NCBI GenBank assembly: GCA_021463195.1
Contig: JAJTXZ010000011.1
Location: 20,557 to 84,556 of the forward strand
Source: Anaerolineae bacterium
GTDB lineage: Bacteria > Chloroflexota > Anaerolineae > UBA4142 > SHND01
Length of the DNA: 64,000 bases
Direction: 5' to 3'
Shown: piece after piece, positions 35,410 through 43,519 of the stretch
Layout: each line of letters starts with the position of its first letter
Numbering within the stretch: position 1 is the stretch's first letter
Notes under the pieces: model-generated
Database searches by the model: none
The model's input: the letters and a program-made list of their open reading frames with translations, nothing else
What the model was told of the DNA's origin: nothing
Program-made: the position numbers and the translations under genes

Positions 35410-35542
35410 ATAGGGCTGGCACAAAGTCGCGCAAACTGTCATTTCGAGCGGAGACGAGAAATCTCGACCTTGCGCGTCAAACGAGATTTCTCATTGCATT
35501 CGAAATGACAATGGCTGCTCCCTGACTTTGTGCCAGCCCTAT
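35410..35542. repeat. MITE-like element with 18-bp inverted ends
   Basis: 133 bp bounded by ATAGGGCTGGCACAAAGT and its exact complement (35410-35427, 35525-35542). Inside lies a second inverted pair (TGTCATTTCGA / GAAATGACA, and AGAAATCTCG / CGAGATTTCT). No coding potential. Adjacent to a second element of similar layout. Confidence 0.7.
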
Positions 35543-35551
35543 CCTGAAAAT

Positions 35552-35670
35552 TAGGGCGGCGTCAAAGGCAGTCAGACCCCAAGTGTTTTCGCCGCGCTAC
35601 GCAACTCATAAGCGCTCTTGTTCAAAAACACTTGGGGTCTTGGCATCACCGCGACTTTGACAGCGCCCTA
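35552..35670. repeat. Second MITE-like element with a nested palindrome
   Basis: 119 bp with imperfect inverted ends TAGGGCGGCGTCAAAG / CTTTGACAGCGCCCTA. Within it is a perfect 16-bp palindrome pair (35574-35589, 35625-35640; AGACCCCAAGTGTTTT) of the GTTTTCG-core family. CCTGAAAATTA follows this element and the preceding one, so the pair forms a tandem array. Confidence 0.65.
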
Positions 35671-35733
35671 CCCTGAAAATTATTGCGGCAAAGCGTCTTT
35701 CGTAGTAGAAATACGCCGATGGGCTAATGGGAA

Positions 35734-35768
35734 ACGACGGCTGCGCCGTTTCACGGCGCAGCCGTCGT
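35734..35768. repeat. Perfect hairpin, ACGACGGCTGCGCCGT arms
   Basis: 16-bp arms with loop TTC, followed by AAAAAATTTTTT. It shares ACGGCTGCG with the hairpin at 8321. The adjoining A/T runs could make it a bidirectional terminator. Confidence 0.8.
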
Positions 35769-35805
35769 AAAAAATTTTTTGGAGGGGATTATTTGGAGGA
35801 TTGCT

Positions 35806-36009
35806 TTGGATACACTCACGGAACGCGAACAGCAAGTGGCAATTTTGGTCGCGCAAGGTTTGAGCAATATAGTAATTGCGGAACGATTGATGATTAGCGA
35901 AAAGACGGTTCGAAATCACATCACGCACATTTTGAACAAGTTGGGATTGCGGACGCGCGCCGAACTTGTTGCAACCGCATGGCGCGATGGTTGGATGACA
36001 AGAGTATAA
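35806..36009 (+). CDS. Stand-alone LuxR-type HTH protein (possibly a truncated regulator)
   Basis: 67 aa consisting only of a LuxR/NarL C-terminal DNA-binding domain: LTEREQQVAILVAQGLSNIVIAERL, then the recognition helix ISEKTVRNHITHILNKLGLRTRAELV. There is no receiver domain and no ATG; TTG at 35806 is chosen because GGAGGA lies five bases upstream, while an earlier TTG at 35779 has no such site. Repeat elements immediately upstream may have cut off the N-terminal half of a response regulator, or this may be a small free-standing regulator. Codon use is less GC-rich than in the surrounding genes. Confidence 0.6.
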   Translation: MDTLTEREQQVAILVAQGLSNIVIAERLMISEKTVRNHITHILNKLGLRTRAELVATAWRDGWMTRV

Positions 36010-36159
36010 TCCTCCCCTTTGAGCGACAATTCAAATGAATTTCATAAATGTGGGACGCACCATTGTATTGCCCGGAATGAAATGGGACATGGGTTTCATG
36101 ACAAAAATCAATCTATCAATTATCATACAAATGAAACTTACCTGCCTGCGGAAACTCAA

Positions 36160-36942
36160 ATGAAAAAAAGAACTCTGCTTTTCGTCTTTGGACTTGTATT
36201 GGCGCTGGGCATAATCGCAATCCTCATGACAGCCAATCAAGTCAAGGCACAGCAAGATATTGTTGGGGAATTGCAGACGAGATTGCTGCAACAAGATGTT
36301 CCACTCGAGAGCATCAAAATAAGCAACTATTTTCCGCTTCAAATAGAGGTTGTGCTTGAAAGCCAAAGCGCCGGCGCCCTGGTTTCGCCCGACGATCCGC
36401 TTTATGTTGGTGTGGTGCAACGCGAGATTGCAGCGGCAAGAATGCGCGGCAGCAAAATCGAACGCGTGCAAATTGCAATCAACAATCGTGAGGGCAAAGA
36501 AATAACGCGCGCAGACCTCTCCGTTGACCCTGCTCTCGATAACACAACGATTGTCCCTTCAAAAGTATCAGACGATGCGCTTGAAGCGGCAGTGCGCTCG
36601 CAGCTTTTAGTGGGAAAGCTAGTCCTGGATGATTTCACGATTGTTCACACCGCAGACGGAGGGCAGTTGATTCAGCTCAAGCTCACCGCGCGAGAACTTG
36701 CAGACCTCAATCAAGTTTTACCGGGACTCGTCACCCAATTATCAAGGACGTTACTTGAGTTGAAAAAGGAACAGGGCGCCCAGATCCCCGGCTTTAGTTT
36801 GGAGGTCTTTGGCGCAAACGGTGAATCACTCCTCAAGTACAGCGCGGTGTATGAAGCGTCTCGGGAAAAATCTACTTGGTGGATGGCGAATGGCGTGAGC
36901 CAGGACTGGTTCCCACATCCATTGCCGACCACGGCGCCTTAA
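36160..36942 (+). CDS. Exported or membrane-anchored protein of unknown function
   Basis: 260 aa with an N-terminal hydrophobic segment (residues 4-24, KRTLLFVFGLVLALGIIAIL) after a KKR start, so a signal anchor or signal peptide. The remainder is an alpha/beta domain with repeated segments (SIKISNYFPLQIEVVLES and SKIERVQIAINNREGKEI) and no recognised motif. ATG at 36160 is chosen for the signal segment. It belongs to a three-gene patch (35.8-37.6 kb) with fewer GCGC words and more A/T-ending codons than its surroundings, suggesting foreign origin. Confidence 0.68.
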   Translation: MKKRTLLFVFGLVLALGIIAILMTANQVKAQQDIVGELQTRLLQQDVPLESIKISNYFPLQIEVVLESQSAGALVSPDDPLYVGVVQREIAAARMRGSKIERVQIAINNREGKEITRADLSVDPALDNTTIVPSKVSDDALEAAVRSQLLVGKLVLDDFTIVHTADGGQLIQLKLTARELADLNQVLPGLVTQLSRTLLELKKEQGAQIPGFSLEVFGANGESLLKYSAVYEASREKSTWWMANGVSQDWFPHPLPTTAP

Positions 36943-37047
36943 CTCGTACCGCAACAGATTTCCAGTTGACATTCGGCAACGTCTCGAACCTTTCCAATAC
37001 GCAGCCCGTGTTGTGATGCGTATCATCACGCGAGCTCGAAAAAAATC

Positions 37048-37632
37048 ATGCGTAAATTTGGTCTCGTAATGCTCGTATTGCTTCTCGCAGTACTCGTCGC
37101 AACTGCCGTAAACTCCAAATCGTTCTTTCCCGCTACGGCACAAAGTGGGTTCAAACCACATTCACTCCTCACTGCTTCCGTAGCGGATGTCGAGAAAGCG
37201 GCTCTGGAATATACACAATCAAATTATACCGTTCTCGCGACACCAAAAATTCTATTGACTCGCAGCATCACCAAACAAGAATTTCCCAAATTGGGATTGT
37301 CTGAAGTCGGCTTTGGAGGCAAAGAACCGCCGCTCGCGCTAGTCGTTATGGAGGGCAAGTTTGAGGTCCAGTTTCCGGGAATGGCAAAGCCCGAGCCAGC
37401 AAAATACCTGTTCTATGTTTTTGATTTGAACGTCGGCGTCCCCACACTTACCAAAGCTTCAGAATATGGAATAGATTATGAGAATTTGATCATGTATGCC
37501 AAGACCTTTACACCACTTGCTGGCGACCAACCGATTGACCCGAACGCCAAATATTTTGACCCCGGGCCCATTCAAACCGCAGTTCCGGCAGCGCCAACGC
37601 CAGGACCGTCGGCGCCGGAAAAACCAAAATAG
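37048..37632 (+). CDS. Secreted protein of unknown function
   Basis: 194 aa with signal peptide residues 1-22 (MRKFGLVMLVLLLAVLVATA). The mature part has no recognised family; it contains VALEY-like helix and LALVVMEGKFEVQFPGM strand segments and ends in a Pro-rich tail (PAAPTPGPSAPEKPK). The TAG stop at 37630-37632 is the first three bases of a palindromic repeat (37630-37699), so the present C-terminus may have been set by repeat insertion. Composition matches the preceding foreign-looking genes. Confidence 0.68.
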   Translation: MRKFGLVMLVLLLAVLVATAVNSKSFFPATAQSGFKPHSLLTASVADVEKAALEYTQSNYTVLATPKILLTRSITKQEFPKLGLSEVGFGGKEPPLALVVMEGKFEVQFPGMAKPEPAKYLFYVFDLNVGVPTLTKASEYGIDYENLIMYAKTFTPLAGDQPIDPNAKYFDPGPIQTAVPAAPTPGPSAPEKPK

Positions 37633-37699
37633 GGGCGAAGCATTTGCAAAAGCGTTTTCTTGGCATCCCGTGTACGCCAATGCAAATGCTTCGCCCCTA
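37630..37699. repeat. Palindromic repeat, TAGGGGCGAAGCATTTGCA ends
   Basis: 70 bp with perfect 19-bp inverted ends (37630-37648, 37681-37699). Sister copy at 39049-39116. The terminal TAG is the stop codon of the upstream gene. Confidence 0.85.
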
Positions 37700-37765
37700 C
37701 CACAAACCCGCGTCGTGAATCGCCTCACGCGCGGGTTTGATATTTCTAACCAAATCACATTCTAT

Positions 37766-38206
37766 TTACTTTTCTCGCAATTTCGGTGAATCGAACCACA
37801 AGCCGGTGATTTGATGCGCGTCGTCGGGAGTGAACACAACGCGCATCGTTACGCCATCTTCATTTTCAAATCGTCCGTTGTAAATGACGACGATGAATTT
37901 GTCTTGCTTGACCACGTTCGTCACTTGACGTGAAATATAATTACCGATTTTGTTTTGGATTGCGGCGCGGGTTTGAGTAAAGACCGTTTCGGTTTCGGCC
38001 TGGCGCATCGCCGCGTCAAAATCGCGCGCGAACATCGCGTAATCGCCGGCATTGAATCCATTCAACAGGTTTTCGGTTTTGGGTTCCGCGTAGGCAAGCA
38101 CGGCGTCGCGTTCCGCGCCCGTAATCGGTTGTGCGCCCGCGCTGCATCCCGCAAAAACCAAAAATACAAAGATGCAAAGCGCGACAAGTGAAATCATTTT
38201 TTTCAT
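37766..38206 (-). CDS. Lipoprotein, DUF3887-like
   Basis: 146-aa lipoprotein: signal peptide MKKMISLVALCIFVFLVFAGC with lipobox FAGC (Cys21). The mature part (LLNGFNAGDYAMFARDFD, later QDKFIVVIYNGRFENEDGVTMRVVF) resembles NTF2-like DUF3887 domains found in lipoproteins of Gram-positive and Chloroflexota genomes. Function unknown; probably located on the outer face of the membrane. It lies downstream of lexA on the same strand, separated by the lexA terminator. Confidence 0.72.
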   Translation of the reverse strand: MKKMISLVALCIFVFLVFAGCSAGAQPITGAERDAVLAYAEPKTENLLNGFNAGDYAMFARDFDAAMRQAETETVFTQTRAAIQNKIGNYISRQVTNVVKQDKFIVVIYNGRFENEDGVTMRVVFTPDDAHQITGLWFDSPKLREK

Positions 38207-38221
38207 CTGCGATGCGAAAAT

Positions 38222-38252
38222 AAAAAAAAACCAGACACAAACGCATCTGGTT
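38222..38252 (-). terminator. Intrinsic terminator of lexA
   Basis: On the minus strand AACCAGA, 10-base loop, TCTGGTT, then nine Ts (38230-38222), 27 bp past the lexA stop. The space before it holds three direct copies of TACTTTT-like sequence. Confidence 0.8.
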
Positions 38253-38278
38253 ACTTTTTACTTTTTACTTTTTGTTTT

Positions 38279-38935
38279 TTACGCCGCCATCCCCAACTGC
38301 CGTATCACCAACACCACTTTGCCTTGAATTTCCAAATTGCGCGGCTCGACCTCAATGGGTGTGTAGGATGGGTTCGCGGGGACGAGTTCGATTTTGCTTT
38401 TGCGGCGATAAAAATATTTGAGGGTGGTCTGGCCCTTGTCTTTGAGCCACGCCGCCACCATATCGCCGTCGCGCGCGGTCTGCTGCGATTTCATCACCAC
38501 AATATCGCCGTCATGAATGGACGCGTCAATCATCGAATCCCCTTTGACGTGCAGCGCGAAAAGTTTGCTTGTATCGGTGTCATGCAAGAGACTGCGCGTC
38601 AACATGACACTATCGTGGTCGGCTTCGAACGCGCTCGAATCGGGAACTTCAATCGGTTTGCCGGCGACGATGCGCCCCAATAATGGCACTTGAATAAAGC
38701 GCGCGTCATTCATGGGTTTGCCATTTGGCGCGGTGAGACGCAAGCCGCGCGACACTTCTTTTTCGCGCGAAAGCAAGCCAGCTTTTTCAAGAATATTCAG
38801 ATTGTAATTGACCACCGAGGTAGACGAAATTCCCACCGATGACCCGATTTCGCGAATGGTCGGCGGACGCCCCTTGTCGCTCGAAAAACGCTGAATAAAA
38901 CTATAAATTTGCTTCTGACGGTCGGACAGAGCCAT
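38279..38935 (-). CDS. lexA: SOS repressor LexA
   Basis: 218-aa repressor/protease. The winged-helix domain (residues 1-65) has GRPPTIREIGSSVGISSTSVVNYNLNILE with a helix spacing typical of LexA. The self-cleavage site Ala-Gly is in GRIVAGKPI (about 108-109). Catalytic Ser is in GDSMIDASIHDGD (about 150) and Lys in TTLKYFYR (about 187). All residues for RecA-triggered autocleavage are present. GGAGG lies eight bases before the ATG. The promoter carries LexA boxes, so it is autoregulated, and the FtsK-like gene at 34252 appears to be in its regulon. Confidence 0.96.
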   Translation of the reverse strand: MALSDRQKQIYSFIQRFSSDKGRPPTIREIGSSVGISSTSVVNYNLNILEKAGLLSREKEVSRGLRLTAPNGKPMNDARFIQVPLLGRIVAGKPIEVPDSSAFEADHDSVMLTRSLLHDTDTSKLFALHVKGDSMIDASIHDGDIVVMKSQQTARDGDMVAAWLKDKGQTTLKYFYRRKSKIELVPANPSYTPIEVEPRNLEIQGKVVLVIRQLGMAA

Positions 38936-38968
38936 GAGTTTTGCCTCCGAAATTTGAACGGATTCAAT

Positions 38969-39017
38969 AGCACACGCGTTCGAGTGATATTTTAACCGAA
39001 CACGCGTTCGATGTCAA
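38969..39017 (-). promoter_or_regulatory. Autoregulated lexA promoter with two LexA boxes
   Basis: Minus-strand TTGACA (39017-39012), 17-bp spacer, TAAAAT (38994-38989). The spacer holds a perfect box CGAACGCGTGTTCG (38997-39010). A second box, 12 of 14 identical (38969-38982), lies just past the -10, around the transcription start. Confidence 0.92.
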
Positions 39018-39048
39018 GCTTTTTTGGAACAAATTTTCGGATACGGGG

Positions 39049-39116
39049 TAGGGGCAAAGCATTTTCAGACGCGACTGGCTCGATTCACAGCTGCCCACGC
39101 AAATGCTTTGCTCCTA
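39049..39116. repeat. Palindromic repeat, TAGGRGCAAAGCATTT ends
   Basis: 68 bp, 16-bp inverted ends with one mismatch (39049-39064, 39101-39116). It is homologous to the repeat at 37630. Its right end TAG (read on the minus strand) is the stop codon of the FAD-GcvT gene. Confidence 0.82.
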
Positions 39117-41552
39117 CTTTAACCGCGCATTCGTGGCATCATACAACGGCGCGCGTACCACCGTCGCGAGAAAATTCTCGCCAAACAATTTGATAGACAA
39201 TTTCGTATCGGGCGCGCTCAAGGCGCGCGGCAAATAGGCGAACACGATGGTCTTGGCGACATAATGCCCGTACTCGCCCGAGCAAATATAACTCACCGCA
39301 TCGTCGCCGTGATAAAGCGGCTCCCAGCCGTGCGGAATCAAATCCGTGTTTTCAACGACAAGCTGTTGCAGCGTGCGCGCAGCGCCATTCTCTTTTTGTT
39401 TCAATAACGCGTCGCGTCCAATAAAATTTTCCTTGTTCCATTTCACAAATTGGCCAAGTCCCGCTTCCAACGGCGTCGTCAGCGCGTTCATGTCCAAACC
39501 CCAAAAGCGATAGCCCTTTTCCATTCGCATGGAATCCAACGCGCGATAGCCGAAATTCACAATGCCAAATTCGCGCCCCGCGTCCATCAACAAGTTGTAC
39601 ACGTAACGTTGATACGCGGGCGGCATGTACAACTCCCAGCCCAATTCGCCCACATACGAAACGCGATACGCGCGCGCGGGCGCGCTGCCGACAAAAATAT
39701 CGCGCGCCTGCATAAACCGAAACGCGTCATTGGCAATATCCGCATCCGTCACGCGCGCCAACACCTCACGCGCGCGCGGCCCCATCAAACTCAGCGTCGC
39801 GTAATCTTCCGTGATGTTTTCAAACGTGACACGTTTTTGGAAACGTGTCACGTTTGAAAACATCCAACCCCAATCGTGCGCCGTCGTCCACGCGGCGGTG
39901 ATAACCCAAAACGTATTTTCCGCGACGCGCGTCACCGTCACATCACACTCGATGCCGCCGCGTTCGTTCAACATTTGCGTCACGACGATTTTTCCGATTG
40001 CTACATCAATCTCATTCGCGCACAAATGATTGAGCCAATTCAACGCGCCCGCGCCGCTGATTTCAAATTTTCCAAAACTGGTTTGGTCGAGAATGCCAAC
40101 GCGTTCGCGCACTGCGCGGCATTCCGCGCCGACCTGCTCAAACCAATTCGGACGCGCAAAGGTACGTTCGTCGCGCGCGGCGACGCCCGACGGCGCAAAC
40201 CACGCGGGACGCTCCCAGCCGTGTCGCGCGGCAAAAACCGCGCCTTGTTGCGCGAGGGTGTCATGCACGGGACTTGTTTTGAGTGGACGCCCCGCGTCGC
40301 GTTCAGAGTACGGATAATGCACCGCGTAATCCAACGCGTATGCTTCACGCGCTTTGGCGACAAGATATGTTTTGCGCGCGGCGTATTCACCGAAACGGCG
40401 CGCGTCATATTCCCACATGTCAACGCTTGGCGCGCCATCCACAATCCATTCCGCCAACATGCGCCCCACGCCGCCGCCATTGGCGATTCCAAACAAACTA
40501 AAACCGGCAATGACAAAAAAGTTTCGCGCGCCGGGAACAGGTCCCACCAGCGGCGCGCCGTCGGGCGTGTACGCGTCGGGACCATTCACGATTTTCTTGA
40601 TGCCCGTTTTTCCCAAAATCGGAATACGTTCCACCGCGCGCTCCAAGTTAGGTTCGAGCTGGTCAATCCGATTCGGCAAAAGTTGTTGCCCAAAATCGCG
40701 CGGGATACCGTTCACCGACCAAGGGATTGGATTGTTTTCAAAAAAACCAAAGAGTAAACCATCGCCCTCCTGCCGCATGTAAAAAACGCGTGCGGGATCA
40801 CGCGTCACCGGAATTTCGCGTCCTGTCATAGCGAGAAACGACGCCATCTCGGGAATCGCTTCGGTGACAACGTATTGATGTTCCATCGGCACCAGCGGCA
40901 GTTCGACGCCGACGAGTTGTCCGATTTCGCGCGCCCATTGCCCACCCGCGTTGACGACAATTTCCGCCGTGATATTTCCATTGTTTGTCGCAATGTCCCA
41001 TTCACCCGACGCAGCGCGCGAAATTTTTTCCACGCGCGTCCCGCGATAAATTTCCGCGCCACGCTGCCGCGCGCCCTTTGCCAACGCGAACGTCACAGAC
41101 GCGGGGTCAAGATAACCGTCGCCGCGCAAATGCGCGACGGCGAGAACGCCATCGGGATTGATAAAGGGATTGAGTTCGCGCGCCGCGTCAATGCTGATGA
41201 TTTCGTTTCGCACGTCCGCGAGCGCCGCCATGTCTTGAATCTGTTGGTACCATTTCAATAAATCGCGCGTCGTCGCCAAACGCAAACTGCCGACTTGGTG
41301 ATACCCAACATTTTGGCCCGTCTCGGCTTCGAGCGACGCGTACAGTTCATTCGAATATTTCAACACGCGCAAGATATTCAGCGACGCGGTGAACATGGGC
41401 GTATTGCCCACCGAGTGCCACGTCGAGCCGCTGGTGAGTTCGTCGCGTTCGAGCAGCGCGACATCGCGCCAACCCAATTTAGCCAAGTGATACAACACAC
41501 TGCAACCGGCAATCCCGCCGCCGATGACGACGACGCGCGCGTGAGATTTCAT
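39114..41552 (-). CDS. FAD-dependent dehydrogenase with GcvT domain (dimethylglycine/sarcosine dehydrogenase-like)
   Basis: 812-aa fusion. The N-terminal FAD domain has VVVIGGGIAGCSVLYHLA (7-24) and TSGSTWHSVGN, in which His46 corresponds to the covalent-FAD histidine of dimethylglycine and sarcosine dehydrogenases. From about residue 430 come the folate-binding GcvT domain (NWFEQVGAECRAVRERVGILDQTSFGKFEISG) and its C-terminal barrel. It should oxidatively demethylate an N-methyl amine and pass the one-carbon unit to tetrahydrofolate. Residues 564-580 are encoded by a perfect palindrome (39813-39864), and the stop codon lies in a repeat. Last gene of the amine operon. Confidence 0.88.
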   Translation of the reverse strand: MKSHARVVVIGGGIAGCSVLYHLAKLGWRDVALLERDELTSGSTWHSVGNTPMFTASLNILRVLKYSNELYASLEAETGQNVGYHQVGSLRLATTRDLLKWYQQIQDMAALADVRNEIISIDAARELNPFINPDGVLAVAHLRGDGYLDPASVTFALAKGARQRGAEIYRGTRVEKISRAASGEWDIATNNGNITAEIVVNAGGQWAREIGQLVGVELPLVPMEHQYVVTEAIPEMASFLAMTGREIPVTRDPARVFYMRQEGDGLLFGFFENNPIPWSVNGIPRDFGQQLLPNRIDQLEPNLERAVERIPILGKTGIKKIVNGPDAYTPDGAPLVGPVPGARNFFVIAGFSLFGIANGGGVGRMLAEWIVDGAPSVDMWEYDARRFGEYAARKTYLVAKAREAYALDYAVHYPYSERDAGRPLKTSPVHDTLAQQGAVFAARHGWERPAWFAPSGVAARDERTFARPNWFEQVGAECRAVRERVGILDQTSFGKFEISGAGALNWLNHLCANEIDVAIGKIVVTQMLNERGGIECDVTVTRVAENTFWVITAAWTTAHDWGWMFSNVTRFQKRVTFENITEDYATLSLMGPRAREVLARVTDADIANDAFRFMQARDIFVGSAPARAYRVSYVGELGWELYMPPAYQRYVYNLLMDAGREFGIVNFGYRALDSMRMEKGYRFWGLDMNALTTPLEAGLGQFVKWNKENFIGRDALLKQKENGAARTLQQLVVENTDLIPHGWEPLYHGDDAVSYICSGEYGHYVAKTIVFAYLPRALSAPDTKLSIKLFGENFLATVVRAPLYDATNARLK
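39813..39864. repeat. Perfect 52-bp palindrome inside a coding gene
   Basis: 24-bp arms (39813-39836, 39841-39864) with loop TTGG and core GTTTTTGGAAAC. It is read in frame as MFSNVTRFQKRVTFENI, residues 564-580 of the FAD-GcvT protein. The core matches the intergenic palindromes at 8187 and 8371. Confidence 0.92.
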
Positions 41553-41566
41553 GATTCACCCTGTAC

Positions 41567-41622
41567 GACAAATTTGTAATTTGTCCAAAAAGTTTTTGAA
41601 TACGACAAATTATAAATTTGTC
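41567..41622. repeat. Tandem small palindromes GACAAATT-N3-AATTTGTC
   Basis: Two perfect copies (41567-41585 and 41604-41622), each preceded by TAC. They fill the 68-bp gap between the amine oxidase and FAD-GcvT genes. The second one ends inside the TGA stop codon of the oxidase. Possible mRNA processing or operator site, or a repeat. Confidence 0.75.
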
Positions 41623-43045
41623 ATACTCGCAAACTCAACTGATTGATTTCATTCGCAACGCGCAAGCCCGATTCAATCGCGCCTTGAATCCAGCGGTGAT
41701 ACACGGAAGCGTGTTCGCCCGCGAAATAGAAACGCCCTTCGTTTTGACAAATCGCGTTATACAAACGCGTGAATTGCCCCGGCTCGAACAACGCGAATGC
41801 GCCGCCCGCGAATTCGTCGTCGTGCCAAACTTTGGACGCGCCCACTTCAAACTCTTGGACGATTTGCGGATGAATTTTCGCGACATCCTCAATCGCCTGC
41901 TCGATTCGTTCTTCGGGCGCAAGCGAACCCCAACGCTGCGCGTCCTCTGCCCACGTATAACTCGCGAGCAAAACGCCGCGTCCCGTTTCTTTGCCGTGAT
42001 CAGGATAATACAAATTGCGAATCGCCAAATCGGTGACGGTGCCCGCGCCAAAAATTCCTTCGTCCTCTTCCCAAAAACGCCGCCGTGTCTGCAGCAAAAC
42101 TTTGGTGGACGCGTCGTAATGCACCTGACGAATCGCGCGTTGTTTCGCTGTCGAGAATGGTTTGAGAACTTCGATGTGGCGCATCACCGGAAACGGCAAC
42201 GTGAGAATCGCGTAATCGCCTGTTTCCGAAAAACGTCCCGCGCGCGTCTTGAAATGAACGGTCACGCCATCGGGTGATTGGTCGAGCGCGATCACTTTGG
42301 CGCCAAAGCGAATGTTGCTCGACAATTCGGGCAAAAACGCGTTTGGTAAATGGTCTGCGCCGCCGTCGAGTTCTACCAAGTCCTGAAACGAGCCGCCAAT
42401 TTCGGGGCGAATGATGTCAATGAACGACGCGTTCTGGCGCGCTTCGTATCCCGCGAACAAGCCGAACATTTCAATCGCGCCTTCGGACCAACCGCAACCT
42501 TCGCAAAATTCGCGCAGCGAGTAATTGTCATACTGCTGCATGATTTCATCCCACGCGCTTTCGCCCTCACGCTGCAATTTCGCTTCGATGGGCCAGAGCG
42601 CTGCATGCCACAATTCCGCCGCCGTTTTGCCGCGTTCATTTTCTTTAAGGTCAAAGCCCAACACGCTCGGGTCGCGGCGAAATTCGCTCAATCGCATTTT
42701 TTTGCCGTTCATGCAAACATAACAATTCGGATTGCCCATCGTAAACGACGCGGTCTTTAATTTGAATTTCTCCACATACGCCATCGTCAACGCGTGCGAC
42801 TTGGGCAAACGCATGCCGCCCGCTTCGGCGTACAAGCCGTGCGTAAAAGGTTCGCGATACGTTTGCAAACGTCCGCCGACGCGATTTTGCGCTTCGAGAA
42901 CTGTGACCGCATGTCCCGCGCGTTTCAATTCCAACGCGGCAGGCAAGCCCGCCATCCCCGCGCCGACGACGATAATTTTTTGCGGACGCGGCGTTTTTTC
43001 AAATCCATTGTTAATAATGGAAACATAATCGGGTTGCGCTCTCAT
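41621..43045 (-). CDS. Flavin-containing amine oxidase
   Basis: 474-aa FAD enzyme of the monoamine/polyamine oxidase family. The FAD fingerprint VVGAGMAGLPAALELKRAG is near residues 26-44, then LEAQNRVGGRLQTYR. The C-terminal FAD segment GRFYFAGEHASVYHRWIQGAIESG is intact. There is no export signal. It should oxidise an amine (polyamine or aromatic) to an aldehyde with release of ammonia and peroxide. Its ATG directly follows the TGA of the HIT gene (TGAATG) with GGAGG upstream, showing a coupled operon with agmatinase. Confidence 0.9.
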   Translation of the reverse strand: MRAQPDYVSIINNGFEKTPRPQKIIVVGAGMAGLPAALELKRAGHAVTVLEAQNRVGGRLQTYREPFTHGLYAEAGGMRLPKSHALTMAYVEKFKLKTASFTMGNPNCYVCMNGKKMRLSEFRRDPSVLGFDLKENERGKTAAELWHAALWPIEAKLQREGESAWDEIMQQYDNYSLREFCEGCGWSEGAIEMFGLFAGYEARQNASFIDIIRPEIGGSFQDLVELDGGADHLPNAFLPELSSNIRFGAKVIALDQSPDGVTVHFKTRAGRFSETGDYAILTLPFPVMRHIEVLKPFSTAKQRAIRQVHYDASTKVLLQTRRRFWEEDEGIFGAGTVTDLAIRNLYYPDHGKETGRGVLLASYTWAEDAQRWGSLAPEERIEQAIEDVAKIHPQIVQEFEVGASKVWHDDEFAGGAFALFEPGQFTRLYNAICQNEGRFYFAGEHASVYHRWIQGAIESGLRVANEINQLSLRV

Positions 43046-43516
43046 TCACGCCTCCATCAGATATTTTTTCACGCGCTCGGCGTGTTCCGCGCGCGCCTCT
43101 GGCAGCATCAAGAATTTTTCATAGATGCTTTTGTAAAATCCGTCGTGGTAAAAACGCGGCGTGACGTGCAAGTGATAATGCCAAACTTCCTGACTGCCGG
43201 CGGAGCCATTGTGCTGCCGCGTCGAAATGCCGTCACAATAGTACGCGCGTTTCAACGCGAACGCGATGCCCTGCGCGGCGCGATAAATGTCTGCGCCAAG
43301 CGCGGGCGGCAGCTCGAATATGTTTTCGTAATGCGCGTTGGGAATGACGAGCAGGTTTGGCGTGTTGCGCGGATATTGATGGACCGCCACCAACGCGGTT
43401 ACCGAATCATCTTGATACACGACATCGCTCAACCGCGACAAATCTTGGAGATTTTCAACGCGCTGCGCGACATCACAAAACGGGCAGCGGTAATTTTTCG
43501 GCGCGTGATTGTACAA
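43046..43516 (-). CDS. HIT-family nucleotide hydrolase
   Basis: 156-aa histidine-triad protein. The HIT motif HYHLHVTPR (about residues 105-113) supplies the catalytic histidines. An N-terminal CPFC with Cys and a later His may bind zinc as in Fhit/Ap4A-type proteins. Such enzymes hydrolyse AMP-linked compounds or dinucleoside polyphosphates. It lies between agmatinase (3-bp gap) and amine oxidase (no gap), so it is co-expressed with amine catabolism, perhaps cleaving an adenylylated intermediate (inference). Confidence 0.88.
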   Translation of the reverse strand: MYNHAPKNYRCPFCDVAQRVENLQDLSRLSDVVYQDDSVTALVAVHQYPRNTPNLLVIPNAHYENIFELPPALGADIYRAAQGIAFALKRAYYCDGISTRQHNGSAGSQEVWHYHLHVTPRFYHDGFYKSIYEKFLMLPEARAEHAERVKKYLMEA

Positions 43517-43519
43517 AAG

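Noticed and set aside
34156..35508. 450-codon plus-strand frame opposite the FtsK-like gene
   Set aside because: Mirror of a well-supported translocase; Arg-rich, no family resemblance, and it crosses the LexA promoter.
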